From assembly GCF_001522585.2 (NCBI RefSeq), contig NZ_CP013373.1, positions 1,302,001-1,366,000 of the forward strand: a stretch of 64,000 nucleotides of DNA. Reading direction: 5' to 3'. Source of the DNA: Burkholderia sp. NRF60-BP8 (GTDB lineage Bacteria > Pseudomonadota > Gammaproteobacteria > Burkholderiales > Burkholderiaceae). The translations under genes were made by a program, and so were the position numbers. Each line of letters opens with the position of its first letter. Position 1 is the stretch's first letter. The notes under the pieces were generated by a model. The model had not been told where the DNA came from and made no database searches. It was given only the letters and a program-made list of their open reading frames with translations. Shown here piece by piece: positions 7,909 through 15,450 of this stretch.

Positions 7909-9555
7909 ATGACGGGATGGAATCACGCGCGGCAGGCGCGCGATGCACGCCTCGCGGCCGGCGCGGCCTACGCGCACGGCAAGCGGGTCGATGCGCGCGA
8001 CACCGTCGCGTTGCTCGAGGCGGTGCTGCGGCCCGGCGACCGCGTCTGCCTCGAAGGCGACAACCAGAAGCAGGCCGACTTGCTCGCCACCGCGCTCGCC
8101 GACGTCGACAGCGCGAAGATCCACGACCTGCACATGGTGCAGTCGGGCGTCGTGCTGCCCGAGCATCTCGACGTGTTCGAGCGCGGGATCGCGAAGCGTC
8201 TCGACTTCGCGTATTCGGGCCCGCAGTCGCAGCGCATTGCGAAGCTGCTGTTCGGCGGCAAGATCGCGCTCGGCGCGGTGCATACCTACCTCGAACTGTT
8301 CGCCCGCTACTTCATCGACCTCACGCCGCAGGTCGCGCTGATCGCGGCCGTGAGCGCCGACGCCGACGGCAACCTGTACACCGGCCCGAATACGGAGGAC
8401 ACGCCGACCGTCGTCGAGGCCACCGCGTTCAAGGACGGCATCGTGATCGCGCAGGTCGACCGCATCGTCGACAAGGTGCCGCGCGTCGACATCCCGGGCG
8501 ATCGCGTGCATTTCGTCGTCGAGGCCGGTCGGCCGTTCTACGTCGAGCCGCTGTTTACGCGCGATCCGGCCGCGATCACCGAAACGCAGATCCTGACCGC
8601 GATGCTCGCGATCAAGGGCATCTACGAGCCGTACGGCATCCGCCGCCTGAATCACGGGATCGGCTTCAACACGGCCGCGATCGAGCTGCTGCTGCCGACC
8701 TACGGCGAGAAGCTCGGGCTGAAGGGCAAGGTCTGCACGCACTGGGCGCTCAATCCGCATCCGACGCTGATTCCCGCGATCGAATCGGGCTGGGTCGAGC
8801 AGATCCACTGCTTCGGCTCCGAAGTCGGGATGGACGACTACATCCGTGCGCGCTCCGACGTGTGGTTCACGGGCCCCGACGGATCGCTGCGCTCGAACCG
8901 CGCGTTCTGCCAGACGGCGGGCCTCTATGCATGCGACATGTTCATCGGCTCGACGTTGCAGATCGACCTGGCAGGCCATTCGTCGACGGTCACGGCCGAG
9001 CGGATCGCCGGCTTCGGCGGCGCGCCGAACATGGGCAGCGACGCGCGCGGCCGCCGCCATCCGAGCGAGCCGTGGCTGAAGGCCGGCGCGCAAGCCGACC
9101 CCGACACGCCGGCGGCGCTGCGGCGCGGCCGCAAGCTGGTCGTGCAGATCGGCGAGACGTTCGGCGACAAGAACGTGCCGATGTTCGTCGAGAAGCTCGA
9201 CGCGCTGAAGCTTGCCGACAAGCTGCAGCTCGACCTCGCGCCGATCATGGTGTACGGCGACGACGTCACGCACATCGTCACCGAGGAAGGGATCGCGAAC
9301 CTGCTGATGTGCCGCGACAAGGACGAACGCGAGCACGCGATCCGCGGCGTCGCCGGCTATACGGACGTCGGCCGCGGCCGCGACCGGAAGCTGGTCGAAC
9401 GGCTGCGCGAGCGCGGCGTGATCCGCCGCCCGGAAGATCTCGGCATCGATCCGCTCGACGCCGACCGCCGCTGGCTCGCCGCGCGTTCGATCAAGGATCT
9501 CGTGCACTGGTCGGGCGGGCTCTATGCGCCGCCGGCCCGGTTCCGCAACTGGTGA
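7909..9555 (+). CDS. mdcA: malonate decarboxylase alpha subunit (acetyl-ACP:malonate ACP transferase)
   Basis: At 548 residues it has the usual MdcA length of about 550. The alpha subunit exchanges acetyl for malonyl on the acyl carrier protein, forming malonyl-S-ACP and releasing acetate. Regions recalled from the family include GEKLGLKGKVCTHWALNPHP, CFGSEVGMDDYI, DLAGHSSTVTAERIAGFGGA and YGDDVTHIVTEEGIANLL; the last resembles CoA-transferase folds. The ATG at 7909 was preferred to one 33 bp upstream because a GGAG lies close before it and the conserved start MTGWNHARQARDARL begins there. It leads the enzyme part of the operon and is followed after 10 bp by mdcC. Confidence 0.95.
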   Translation: MTGWNHARQARDARLAAGAAYAHGKRVDARDTVALLEAVLRPGDRVCLEGDNQKQADLLATALADVDSAKIHDLHMVQSGVVLPEHLDVFERGIAKRLDFAYSGPQSQRIAKLLFGGKIALGAVHTYLELFARYFIDLTPQVALIAAVSADADGNLYTGPNTEDTPTVVEATAFKDGIVIAQVDRIVDKVPRVDIPGDRVHFVVEAGRPFYVEPLFTRDPAAITETQILTAMLAIKGIYEPYGIRRLNHGIGFNTAAIELLLPTYGEKLGLKGKVCTHWALNPHPTLIPAIESGWVEQIHCFGSEVGMDDYIRARSDVWFTGPDGSLRSNRAFCQTAGLYACDMFIGSTLQIDLAGHSSTVTAERIAGFGGAPNMGSDARGRRHPSEPWLKAGAQADPDTPAALRRGRKLVVQIGETFGDKNVPMFVEKLDALKLADKLQLDLAPIMVYGDDVTHIVTEEGIANLLMCRDKDEREHAIRGVAGYTDVGRGRDRKLVERLRERGVIRRPEDLGIDPLDADRRWLAARSIKDLVHWSGGLYAPPARFRNW

Positions 9556-9565
9556 GGAAGAGGGC

Positions 9566-9880
9566 ATGGAACAGTTGAACTATCGCTTCACCGCGCGCGA
9601 ACGCGCGAAGGGCGAGCAGGCCGCGGCGCTCGTCGGCGTGGTCGCGTCCGGCAACCTCGAGGTGCTGGTCGAGCGCGTGCTGCCGGGCAACGAATGCGAG
9701 ATCGACATCCGTACCGCGGCCGTCGGTTTCGGCGCGGTCTGGCAGGCGGTCGTGTCGGATTTCGTCGAGCGGCGCACGCCGGGCGGTCTGAAGCTGTCGA
9801 TCAACGACGGCGGCGCGCGCCCCGACATGGTGTCGCTGCGGCTCGCGCAGGCCGTGCGCGCGATCGAGGGAGACGCATGA
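9566..9880 (+). CDS. mdcC: malonate decarboxylase acyl carrier protein (delta subunit)
   Basis: This 104-residue acyl carrier protein bears the unusual prosthetic group 2'-(5''-triphosphoribosyl)-3'-dephospho-CoA on a serine. The likely attachment site is Ser28 in VVASGNLEVL, matching the N-terminal modified serine of Klebsiella MdcC. A GGAAGAGGGC ribosome binding site precedes the ATG. The last codons overlap the mdcD start, pointing to translational coupling. Its partners in this window are MdcA, MdcD-MdcE, MdcB and MdcG (making and attaching the cofactor) and MdcH. Confidence 0.94.
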   Translation: MEQLNYRFTARERAKGEQAAALVGVVASGNLEVLVERVLPGNECEIDIRTAAVGFGAVWQAVVSDFVERRTPGGLKLSINDGGARPDMVSLRLAQAVRAIEGDA

Positions 9881-10800
9881 TGAGCGACGTGATTCACGAC
9901 GCGCCGGCGTTCGTCGCGAACGCAGCGAGCTGGTACGAAGCATCGGCGCGGCAGCGTATCGACGGGCTGCTCGACGCGGGCAGTTTCGGCGAATTCCTGG
10001 GGCCGGCCGAGCGCGTGACGAGCCCGCATCTGCCGCTGTTCGATCTGCCGCAGCAGTTTGACGACGGGATGGTGGTCGGCCACGGCCGGCTCGACGGCCG
10101 GCCGGTATTCGTCGCCGCGCAGGAGGGCCGCTTCATGGGCGGCGCGTTCGGCGAAGTGCACGGCGCGAAGCTCACCGGGTTGCTGCGCGCCGCGCGCGAA
10201 GTCGGCAAGCCGGTGCTGATCCTGTTCGATACGGGCGGCGTGCGGCTGCAGGAAGCGAACGCGGGCGAGCTCGCGATCGCCGAGATCATGCGCGCGCTCG
10301 TCGAAGCGCGTGCGGCCGGCGTGCCGGTGATCGGGCTGATCGGCGGGCGCGCGGGCTGCTACGGCGGCGGCGGGTTGCTCGCCGCGTGCTGTTCCGCGCT
10401 CGCGGTGTCGGAGCAGGGGCGCATCAGCGTGTCGGGCCCCGAGGTGATCGAGACCAATCGCGGCGTCGAGGAATTCGACTCGAAGGATCGCGCGCTGATC
10501 TGGCGCACGATGGGCGGCAAGCACCGGCGGCTGATCGGCGGCGCCGATCGCTACGTGGCCGATACGCCGGACGCGTTCCGCGCGGCCGCGCTCGCGCTGA
10601 TCGACCGGGCGCCGGCGTTCGATGCGGCGATGCTGTGCGCGGAGCAGGCGCGCCTCGAAGCGCGGGTCGAACGGTTCGGCGCCTGCCAGGATGCGCTCGA
10701 CGTGTGGCGCATGCTCGGCGCGGATCGGCCGGAAGCGATTCCCGGCATGTCCGACGAAGCATTCGCCGCGCTCGCCGACCAGTTACAGGAGCAGAAATGA
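9877..10800 (+). CDS. mdcD: biotin-independent malonate decarboxylase beta subunit
   Basis: This 307-residue subunit has a carboxyltransferase (crotonase-like) fold. With MdcE it decarboxylates malonyl-S-ACP to acetyl-S-ACP and CO2. Recognisable segments are GQGAFMGGAFGEVHG-like (here EGRFMGGAFGEVHGAKL), LFDTGGVRLQEANAGE and GGRAGCYGGGGL. Two consecutive ATG codons (9877, 9880) overlap the mdcC stop, so translation is coupled and either may be used. After the stop there is a 79-bp intergenic repeat before mdcE, unlike the tight spacing elsewhere in the operon. Confidence 0.95.
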   Translation: MMSDVIHDAPAFVANAASWYEASARQRIDGLLDAGSFGEFLGPAERVTSPHLPLFDLPQQFDDGMVVGHGRLDGRPVFVAAQEGRFMGGAFGEVHGAKLTGLLRAAREVGKPVLILFDTGGVRLQEANAGELAIAEIMRALVEARAAGVPVIGLIGGRAGCYGGGGLLAACCSALAVSEQGRISVSGPEVIETNRGVEEFDSKDRALIWRTMGGKHRRLIGGADRYVADTPDAFRAAALALIDRAPAFDAAMLCAEQARLEARVERFGACQDALDVWRMLGADRPEAIPGMSDEAFAALADQLQEQK

Positions 10801-10879
10801 AACGACCCCCACGCTCACTTCGTTCGCTGCGCCCCGAGGGGGCGCCTGCTTCCCTTGGGGCGGCCCGGCGGGAGGCAGC
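10801..10879 (+). repeat. Burkholderia-type intergenic palindromic repeat inside the mdc operon
   Basis: The whole mdcD-mdcE gap is filled by a GC-rich element: a CCCCC tract, ACGCTCACTTCGTTCGCTGCG, CCCCGAGGGGGCG, then CCTTGGGGCGGCCCGGCGGGAGGC. It contains nested palindromes and closely resembles short intergenic repeats that I recall as common in Burkholderia genomes. Its right end provides the GGGAGGC that acts as ribosome binding site for mdcE. No second copy was noticed in this window. Confidence 0.6.
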
Positions 10880-11587
10880 ATGACGCTCGATGAAGTACTG
10901 AACGCGCTGTTTCCCGCGGGCCATGCGATCGCGCGTCATGGCGGGCTGCTGACGGGGCACGCGGAACTGGCCGGCATGCGCGTCGACGTGATCGGCGTTG
11001 CCGAGCGCCTGCCGTTCGGCATCGATGAGGCGCTGACGCTCGCGTCGCACGTGCTCGAGACGGTCGCGCGCGGCGGCGACACGCCGATCCTCGTGCTGGT
11101 CGACAGCGACAGCCAGCGGATGAGCAAGCGCGACGAATTGCTCGGCCTGAACGAAGGGCTGTCGCATCTCGCGAAGTGCCTGATGCACGCGGATCTCGTC
11201 GGGCACCGGACGATCGGCGTGCTGTACGGCCACACGGCCGCCGGCGCATTCATCGCGACCGCGCTCGCGACGCGTACGCTGCTCGCGGTGCCGGGCGCCG
11301 AGCCCGAGGTGATGGACCTACCGTCGATGTCGCGCGTGACCAAGCTGCCGATCGACGTGCTGAAGGAGATGGCGCGTTCGACACCGGTGTTCGCACCGGG
11401 GCTCGACAATCTCGTGAAGATGGGCGCCGTCGACGCCGTGCTCGATCCGTCCCGCGCGCTCGACGCGCAGGTCGGCGAATGGCTCGGCAAGCCGGCCGAG
11501 CGCATCGACCGGCGCGCGGCGCGCGGCAGGCCGATCGCGACCGACGTCGCCGCCCGCGTCGAGGCACTCGCGCGTGCCGCACGCTGA
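10880..11587 (+). CDS. mdcE: biotin-independent malonate decarboxylase gamma subunit
   Basis: This 235-residue partner of MdcD belongs to the crotonase-like carboxyltransferase family. It includes the segments GHAIARHGGLLTGHAEL, ILVLVDSDSQRMSKRDELLGLNEGLSHLAKC and GHTAAGAFIATALATRTLLAVPGAEPEVMDLPSM, characteristic of MdcE. It completes the decarboxylase active site for malonyl-S-ACP. The ATG at 10880 has a GGGAGGCAGC ribosome binding site supplied by the preceding intergenic repeat. The end of the gene overlaps the GTG start of mdcG by 14 bases. Confidence 0.94.
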   Translation: MTLDEVLNALFPAGHAIARHGGLLTGHAELAGMRVDVIGVAERLPFGIDEALTLASHVLETVARGGDTPILVLVDSDSQRMSKRDELLGLNEGLSHLAKCLMHADLVGHRTIGVLYGHTAAGAFIATALATRTLLAVPGAEPEVMDLPSMSRVTKLPIDVLKEMARSTPVFAPGLDNLVKMGAVDAVLDPSRALDAQVGEWLGKPAERIDRRAARGRPIATDVAARVEALARAAR

Positions 11588-12242
11588 GCTGCCGCTGCGC
11601 CGCCATACGCTCGTCACGCTGACGGCGGGCGGGTGGGGTGCGGCATTCGCCCGCGACCCCGCGCTCGCGGGCGACCCGCTCGTACGCGCATGGGCCGCAC
11701 GCGGCTGGCCGCTGATCGTGCGTCGCGCGTCGCCGGATGAAGCCGATGCCGGCCGCGTGCCGCTCGGCCTGCCGCTGCCGCCTTCGGCAGGCAAGCGGCG
11801 CATCGCGCTGAACGTGTCCGCCGACGCGCTCGCGACGGTCGGTCCGCTGCCGACGTTGACGGACGTGCGCGCCGCCGCGCCCGCGGCATGGCACGCGCCG
11901 TTGCGCGCGCTCGATGCGCTCGGCGCGCGCTGCGGCGTGCTGGGCCGCGTGTTCGGTAGCCTCGCCTGGCAGGCGCTGACGGGCGAGGCTTACCTGAGCG
12001 CCTCATCCGATCTCGACATCGTATTCCCGCTGCCCGACCCCGCGTCGCTCGCGCCGTTGCTCGACGGTCTCGCGGCGATCGACGCGCGCGCGCCGATGCG
12101 CATCGACGGCGAGCTGCTGCGCGACGACGGCGCGGGCGTCAACTGGCGCGAACTGCACGCGCGGTTGCCCGAAGTCGCGGTGAAGACCGCGCGGGCCGTC
12201 GAGCTGATGCGCGCCGACGCATTCGCCGGAGGCTCGCGATGA
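11574..12242 (+). CDS. mdcG: malonate decarboxylase holo-[acyl-carrier-protein] synthase
   Basis: This 222-residue nucleotidyltransferase-fold protein transfers the triphosphoribosyl-dephospho-CoA group onto MdcC. The diagnostic motif is a Gly-Ser (GSLAWQALTG) followed by SSDLDIVF, where Asp146 and Asp148 would bind metal, as in polymerase-beta-like enzymes. The start is a GTG at 11574 inside the 3' end of mdcE, which keeps the operon tightly packed. The 3' end overlaps mdcB by four bases. Confidence 0.92.
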   Translation: MPHAELPLRRHTLVTLTAGGWGAAFARDPALAGDPLVRAWAARGWPLIVRRASPDEADAGRVPLGLPLPPSAGKRRIALNVSADALATVGPLPTLTDVRAAAPAAWHAPLRALDALGARCGVLGRVFGSLAWQALTGEAYLSASSDLDIVFPLPDPASLAPLLDGLAAIDARAPMRIDGELLRDDGAGVNWRELHARLPEVAVKTARAVELMRADAFAGGSR

Positions 12243-13105
12243 GCGCCCGCGGTGCCTGCCGCTTGGCGGCGCCGTCCGATGTCGAGCGCATCGCCGCGCT
12301 GGCCGAGCGCAGCCTCGTGCTCGAGATCGAGACCTATCCGAAGCCGGGCCTCGTCAGTCACGTCGACACCGGCAGTCACGCGGACATGGACGCGGCGACG
12401 TTCGCGTGCAGCGCGGCCGTGCTGCGACCGTACTTCGCGGAACTCGCCGACGCGGGCGCGCGCGACGCGGACATGGCCGTGCTGCGCAAGATCGGCCTGC
12501 GAGCCGAACACGCGATGCTCGCCGCGACCGGCGGCGTCAATACGCATCGCGGCGCGATCTTCGGGCTCGGGCTGCTGTGCGCGGCCGCCGGCCGGCGCGC
12601 GCGGCCGGGTGCGATGCCGGACGGCACCACGCTCGGTGCGTTCGTGGCCCGTCGCTGGGGCGTCGAGATCCTCGGCGGCCCGCGTTTGCCGGACAGCCAC
12701 GGCGAGTGCGCCAGCCGTCGCTACGGTGTCGGCGGCGCGCGTCGCGAGGCGGCCGACGGTTTCCCGTCCGTGTACGCGGTCGGGCTGCCCGCGCTGCGCC
12801 GCGCACGGCGCGACCTGCCGGACGATCCGGAAGCCGCGCGGGTTGCCGCGTGCTTCGCGTTGATCGCCGTGCTCGACGACACGAATCTGCTGCATCGGGG
12901 CGGCCGGGATGGCCTCGATTTCGCCCGTGCGACCGCCCGCGCGTTCGTCGCGCGCGGCGGCGTGCGCACGCCCGACTGGCGGCTGCGCGCGGCGGCCGCG
13001 CATCGTGCGTTCGTCGCGCGCCGGCTGAGCCCGGGCGGCGCGGCCGACCTGCTCGCGATGAGCGTGTTCGTCGATGCGCTCGACGCCGAAGGGGATGCGC
13101 GATGA
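12239..13105 (+). CDS. mdcB: triphosphoribosyl-dephospho-CoA synthase
   Basis: This 288-residue CitG/MdcB-family enzyme makes 2'-(5''-triphosphoribosyl)-3'-dephospho-CoA from ATP and dephospho-CoA. Family features are ETYPKPGLVSHVDTGSHADMDAATF near residue 35, ATGGVNTHRGAIFGLGLL in the middle and LDDTNLLHRGG toward the end. In Klebsiella mdcB follows mdcA; here it lies between mdcG and mdcH, so the two cofactor genes are adjacent. Its start overlaps mdcG (ATGA) and its stop overlaps mdcH, indicating coupled translation. Confidence 0.93.
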   Translation: MSARGACRLAAPSDVERIAALAERSLVLEIETYPKPGLVSHVDTGSHADMDAATFACSAAVLRPYFAELADAGARDADMAVLRKIGLRAEHAMLAATGGVNTHRGAIFGLGLLCAAAGRRARPGAMPDGTTLGAFVARRWGVEILGGPRLPDSHGECASRRYGVGGARREAADGFPSVYAVGLPALRRARRDLPDDPEAARVAACFALIAVLDDTNLLHRGGRDGLDFARATARAFVARGGVRTPDWRLRAAAAHRAFVARRLSPGGAADLLAMSVFVDALDAEGDAR

Positions 13106-14034
13106 CGCTGGCCATTCTGTGCTCGGGGCAGGGGGCGCAACGCGCCGACATGTTCGGCCTGACCGGGTCGGCGCCGCAGGCCGACGCACTGTTCGCGCAT
13201 GCGGGCCGGCTGCTCGGCGACGATCCGCGCGCGTGGGTCCGGCAGGCCGGACCCGACGCGCTGCGGGAAAACCGCGCCGCGCAGATTCTTTGCACGGTCC
13301 AGGCGCTCGCGGCGGCGGCGCTGCTCGACGCGGCGTGGCCGCGCCGGCGTTGCGTCGCGGGCTACAGCGTCGGCGAGGTCGGCTCGTGGAGCGTCGCGGG
13401 GATGATCGACCCGCACGATGCGCTCGAGCTGGCCGCCGCGCGGGCACGCGAGATGGATGCCGCGAGCGGCGGCGACGAGCGGATGGTGTTCGTGCGCGGC
13501 CTGACGCGCCCGCAACTCGCGCGGCTGTGCGACGGTCGCGACGCGGCCATCGCGATCGCGAATCCCGGCGATGCGTTCGTGGTCGCGGGGCGGCGCGCCG
13601 ATGTCGATGCCGTGGCCGACGATGCGACCCGTGCCGGCGCGCTGCGCGTCGCGCCCGTCTGCGTGCGGATCGCGTCGCACACGCGCCGGCTCGCGGCGGC
13701 CGTACCCGCATTCCGCGCGACGCTGGCCACGACACCCGTGCGTCGGCCGTTGCCCGGCACGCGGCTGTTTTCGGGGATCGACGGCGCGTCGGTGCTCGAC
13801 GTCGACACGGGCCTCGACAAGCTCGCGAGGCAGATCGCCGAGCCGGTCGAGTGGGCGGCCTGTCTCGCCGCGTGCGTGGAGGCCGGCGCAACCGCGTTTC
13901 TCGAACTCGGCCCCGGCCGCGCGCTGGCCGAGATGGCCGCCGGCGCGTATCCCGCGTTGCCGGCGCGCAGCCTCGCGGATTTCCGTTCCGTCGAAGGCGT
14001 GACGAGCTGGCTCGCGCGCGTCGCGGCCGGCTGA
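13102..14034 (+). CDS. mdcH: malonate decarboxylase epsilon subunit (malonyl-CoA:ACP transacylase)
   Basis: This 310-residue protein has the FabD-like acyltransferase fold: LCSGQGAQ near the N-terminus, the nucleophile motif GYSVGE with Ser89, and a catalytic His at about residue 193 in IASHTRRL. MdcH primes the decarboxylase by loading malonyl from malonyl-CoA onto the new ACP cofactor. FabD usually has GHSLGE; the tyrosine after the first glycine is tolerated in MdcH relatives. It is the last gene of the operon and its start overlaps mdcB. No clear intrinsic terminator was found after it. Confidence 0.93.
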   Translation: MTLAILCSGQGAQRADMFGLTGSAPQADALFAHAGRLLGDDPRAWVRQAGPDALRENRAAQILCTVQALAAAALLDAAWPRRRCVAGYSVGEVGSWSVAGMIDPHDALELAAARAREMDAASGGDERMVFVRGLTRPQLARLCDGRDAAIAIANPGDAFVVAGRRADVDAVADDATRAGALRVAPVCVRIASHTRRLAAAVPAFRATLATTPVRRPLPGTRLFSGIDGASVLDVDTGLDKLARQIAEPVEWAACLAACVEAGATAFLELGPGRALAEMAAGAYPALPARSLADFRSVEGVTSWLARVAAG

Positions 14035-14162
14035 TCGGCACGGCGAAACCCGGCTGAAACCCGGCCGCCGGGCACCTGTTTCGCACCGTGTGTTGCGCCG
14101 GCGCAGCAGCGTCGTCGCCGCCCCTTGCCACGCGAAATGGCGTCGCTACAATGGCGCCCGCC

Positions 14163-14672
14163 ATGAGACCAGCCGCCTTCATTCTCGCCGCGTTCTGCTG
14201 CGCGACGAGCGTCCACGCCAGCCACATTCCGTCCGACGCCGCATCGGTCGGCACGTACTTTTCGTATGACAACGCGGCGGCCGACGCGACCGTCGACCTG
14301 ATCGAACAGGCGCAGCGCCGCGTGCTGCTGGCCGGCTATACGCAGGTGCCGCCGGCTGTCGCGAGCGCGCTGCGCTCGGCCCGCGCGCGCGGGATCGAAG
14401 TGCGCGTCGTGCTGGTGCGCCCGCCGCGTGCGGGCAGGTACAGCGGCGCCGGCTATCTGAAATCCGCGGGCATCGACGTCGCGATCGACTCCCGGGGCGG
14501 CGGCCCCGCGTCGCGCTTCGTGATCGTCGACGACAGCGTCGCGCTGACGACGCTGTCCGACGGCGCGGCCGAGCACGCCGACACGGTGAACGTGTTCCGG
14601 CGCGCACCCGAACTCGCGCAGTCCTACGCCCAGTCGTTCTGGCGGCTGTACCGGCAGGCCGGCGGCCTCTGA
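14163..14672 (+). CDS. exported phospholipase D-fold protein with degenerate HKD motif
   Basis: This 169-residue protein has a signal peptide (MRPAAFILAAFCCATSVHA) and the fold of small exported PLD-family nucleases such as Nuc. Segments align well: YFSYDNAAADATVDLIEQAQRRVLLAGY, ALRSARARGIEVRVVLVRPP and the C-terminal APELAQSYAQSFWRLY. The HxKx4D catalytic motif is replaced by Ala116-x-Arg118-x4-Asp123, and the following GSxN segment is also lost. The periplasmic product is therefore probably not a nuclease or lipase. Related entries may be annotated as phospholipase D. The ATG at 14163 was chosen because it starts the signal peptide. Confidence 0.75.
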   Translation: MRPAAFILAAFCCATSVHASHIPSDAASVGTYFSYDNAAADATVDLIEQAQRRVLLAGYTQVPPAVASALRSARARGIEVRVVLVRPPRAGRYSGAGYLKSAGIDVAIDSRGGGPASRFVIVDDSVALTTLSDGAAEHADTVNVFRRAPELAQSYAQSFWRLYRQAGGL

Positions 14673-14795
14673 CCCTTCCTTGCGGCGCGTCGCGCCGGTG
14701 TGACCCTGCTTGCATCGGCGCGAGCGATGCACCATCCTCGTTGACAGGCGCCGGCGCGGGTGGCGCGCACGCGGCGCAACGGCAGGGAGTCGATC

Positions 14796-15443
14796 GTGAC
14801 CGAAAGCGGTTTTGCCGATCGCGCCGACGCGGGCCGCCAACTGGCCGACGCGTTGCGCGAATACGCAGGGCGAAGCGATGTGGTCGTGCTCGCGTTGCCG
14901 CGCGGCGGCGTGCCCGTCGCGTATCCGGTCGCATGCGCGCTGCGCGCGCCCCTCGACGTGCTGGTCGTGCGCAAGCTCGGCGTGCCGTTCGACCCCGAAC
15001 TCGCGATGGGCGCGATCGCGACGGGCGGCGCGATGCATCTGCAACGCTCGGTGATCCGTTCGATGGACGTCTCCGATGCGCAACTCGCCGACGTGATCGC
15101 GCGCGAGACGGCCGAACTGCAACGCCGCGAGGCGCTGTACCGCGGCGCGGTGCCGCCGCAGGCGGTGGACGGACGCATCGCGATCGTCGTCGACGACGGC
15201 GTCGCGACCGGCGCGTCGATGCGCGTCGCGCTGCAGGCGCTGCGCGAGCGCCACCCGGCGCGCATCGTCGCGGCGGTGCCGGTCGCGCCGGCGGGCGCGG
15301 CGCACGCGTTCGACGGCCTGGCCGACGCGTTCGTCACGGTGTCGCAGCCGCTGCGGTTCTTCGGGATCAGCCAGTTCTACGCGCGCTTCGAGCAGACGAG
15401 CGACGACGAGGTGCGCGCGCTGCTCGACGCGGTGCGCCCCTGA
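14796..15443 (+). CDS. phosphoribosyltransferase family protein
   Basis: This 215-residue type I phosphoribosyltransferase-like protein has the PRPP-binding loop VVDDGVATGAS, with the paired Asp at about residues 133-134. Family segments ALPRGGVPVAYPVA and VVRKLGVPFDPELAMGAI are also present. Proteins of this subgroup (often annotated as putative phosphoribosyl transferase) are common beside stress and PHA genes. Substrate and role are unknown. The GTG at 14796 has a GGCAGGGA about 8 bases upstream and begins the conserved protein; an upstream in-frame start at 14760 gives only Arg-rich residues. It converges with the PHA depolymerase gene, leaving 7 bp between stops. Confidence 0.8.
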   Translation: MTESGFADRADAGRQLADALREYAGRSDVVVLALPRGGVPVAYPVACALRAPLDVLVVRKLGVPFDPELAMGAIATGGAMHLQRSVIRSMDVSDAQLADVIARETAELQRREALYRGAVPPQAVDGRIAIVVDDGVATGASMRVALQALRERHPARIVAAVPVAPAGAAHAFDGLADAFVTVSQPLRFFGISQFYARFEQTSDDEVRALLDAVRP

Positions 15444-15450
15444 CGCGGCG

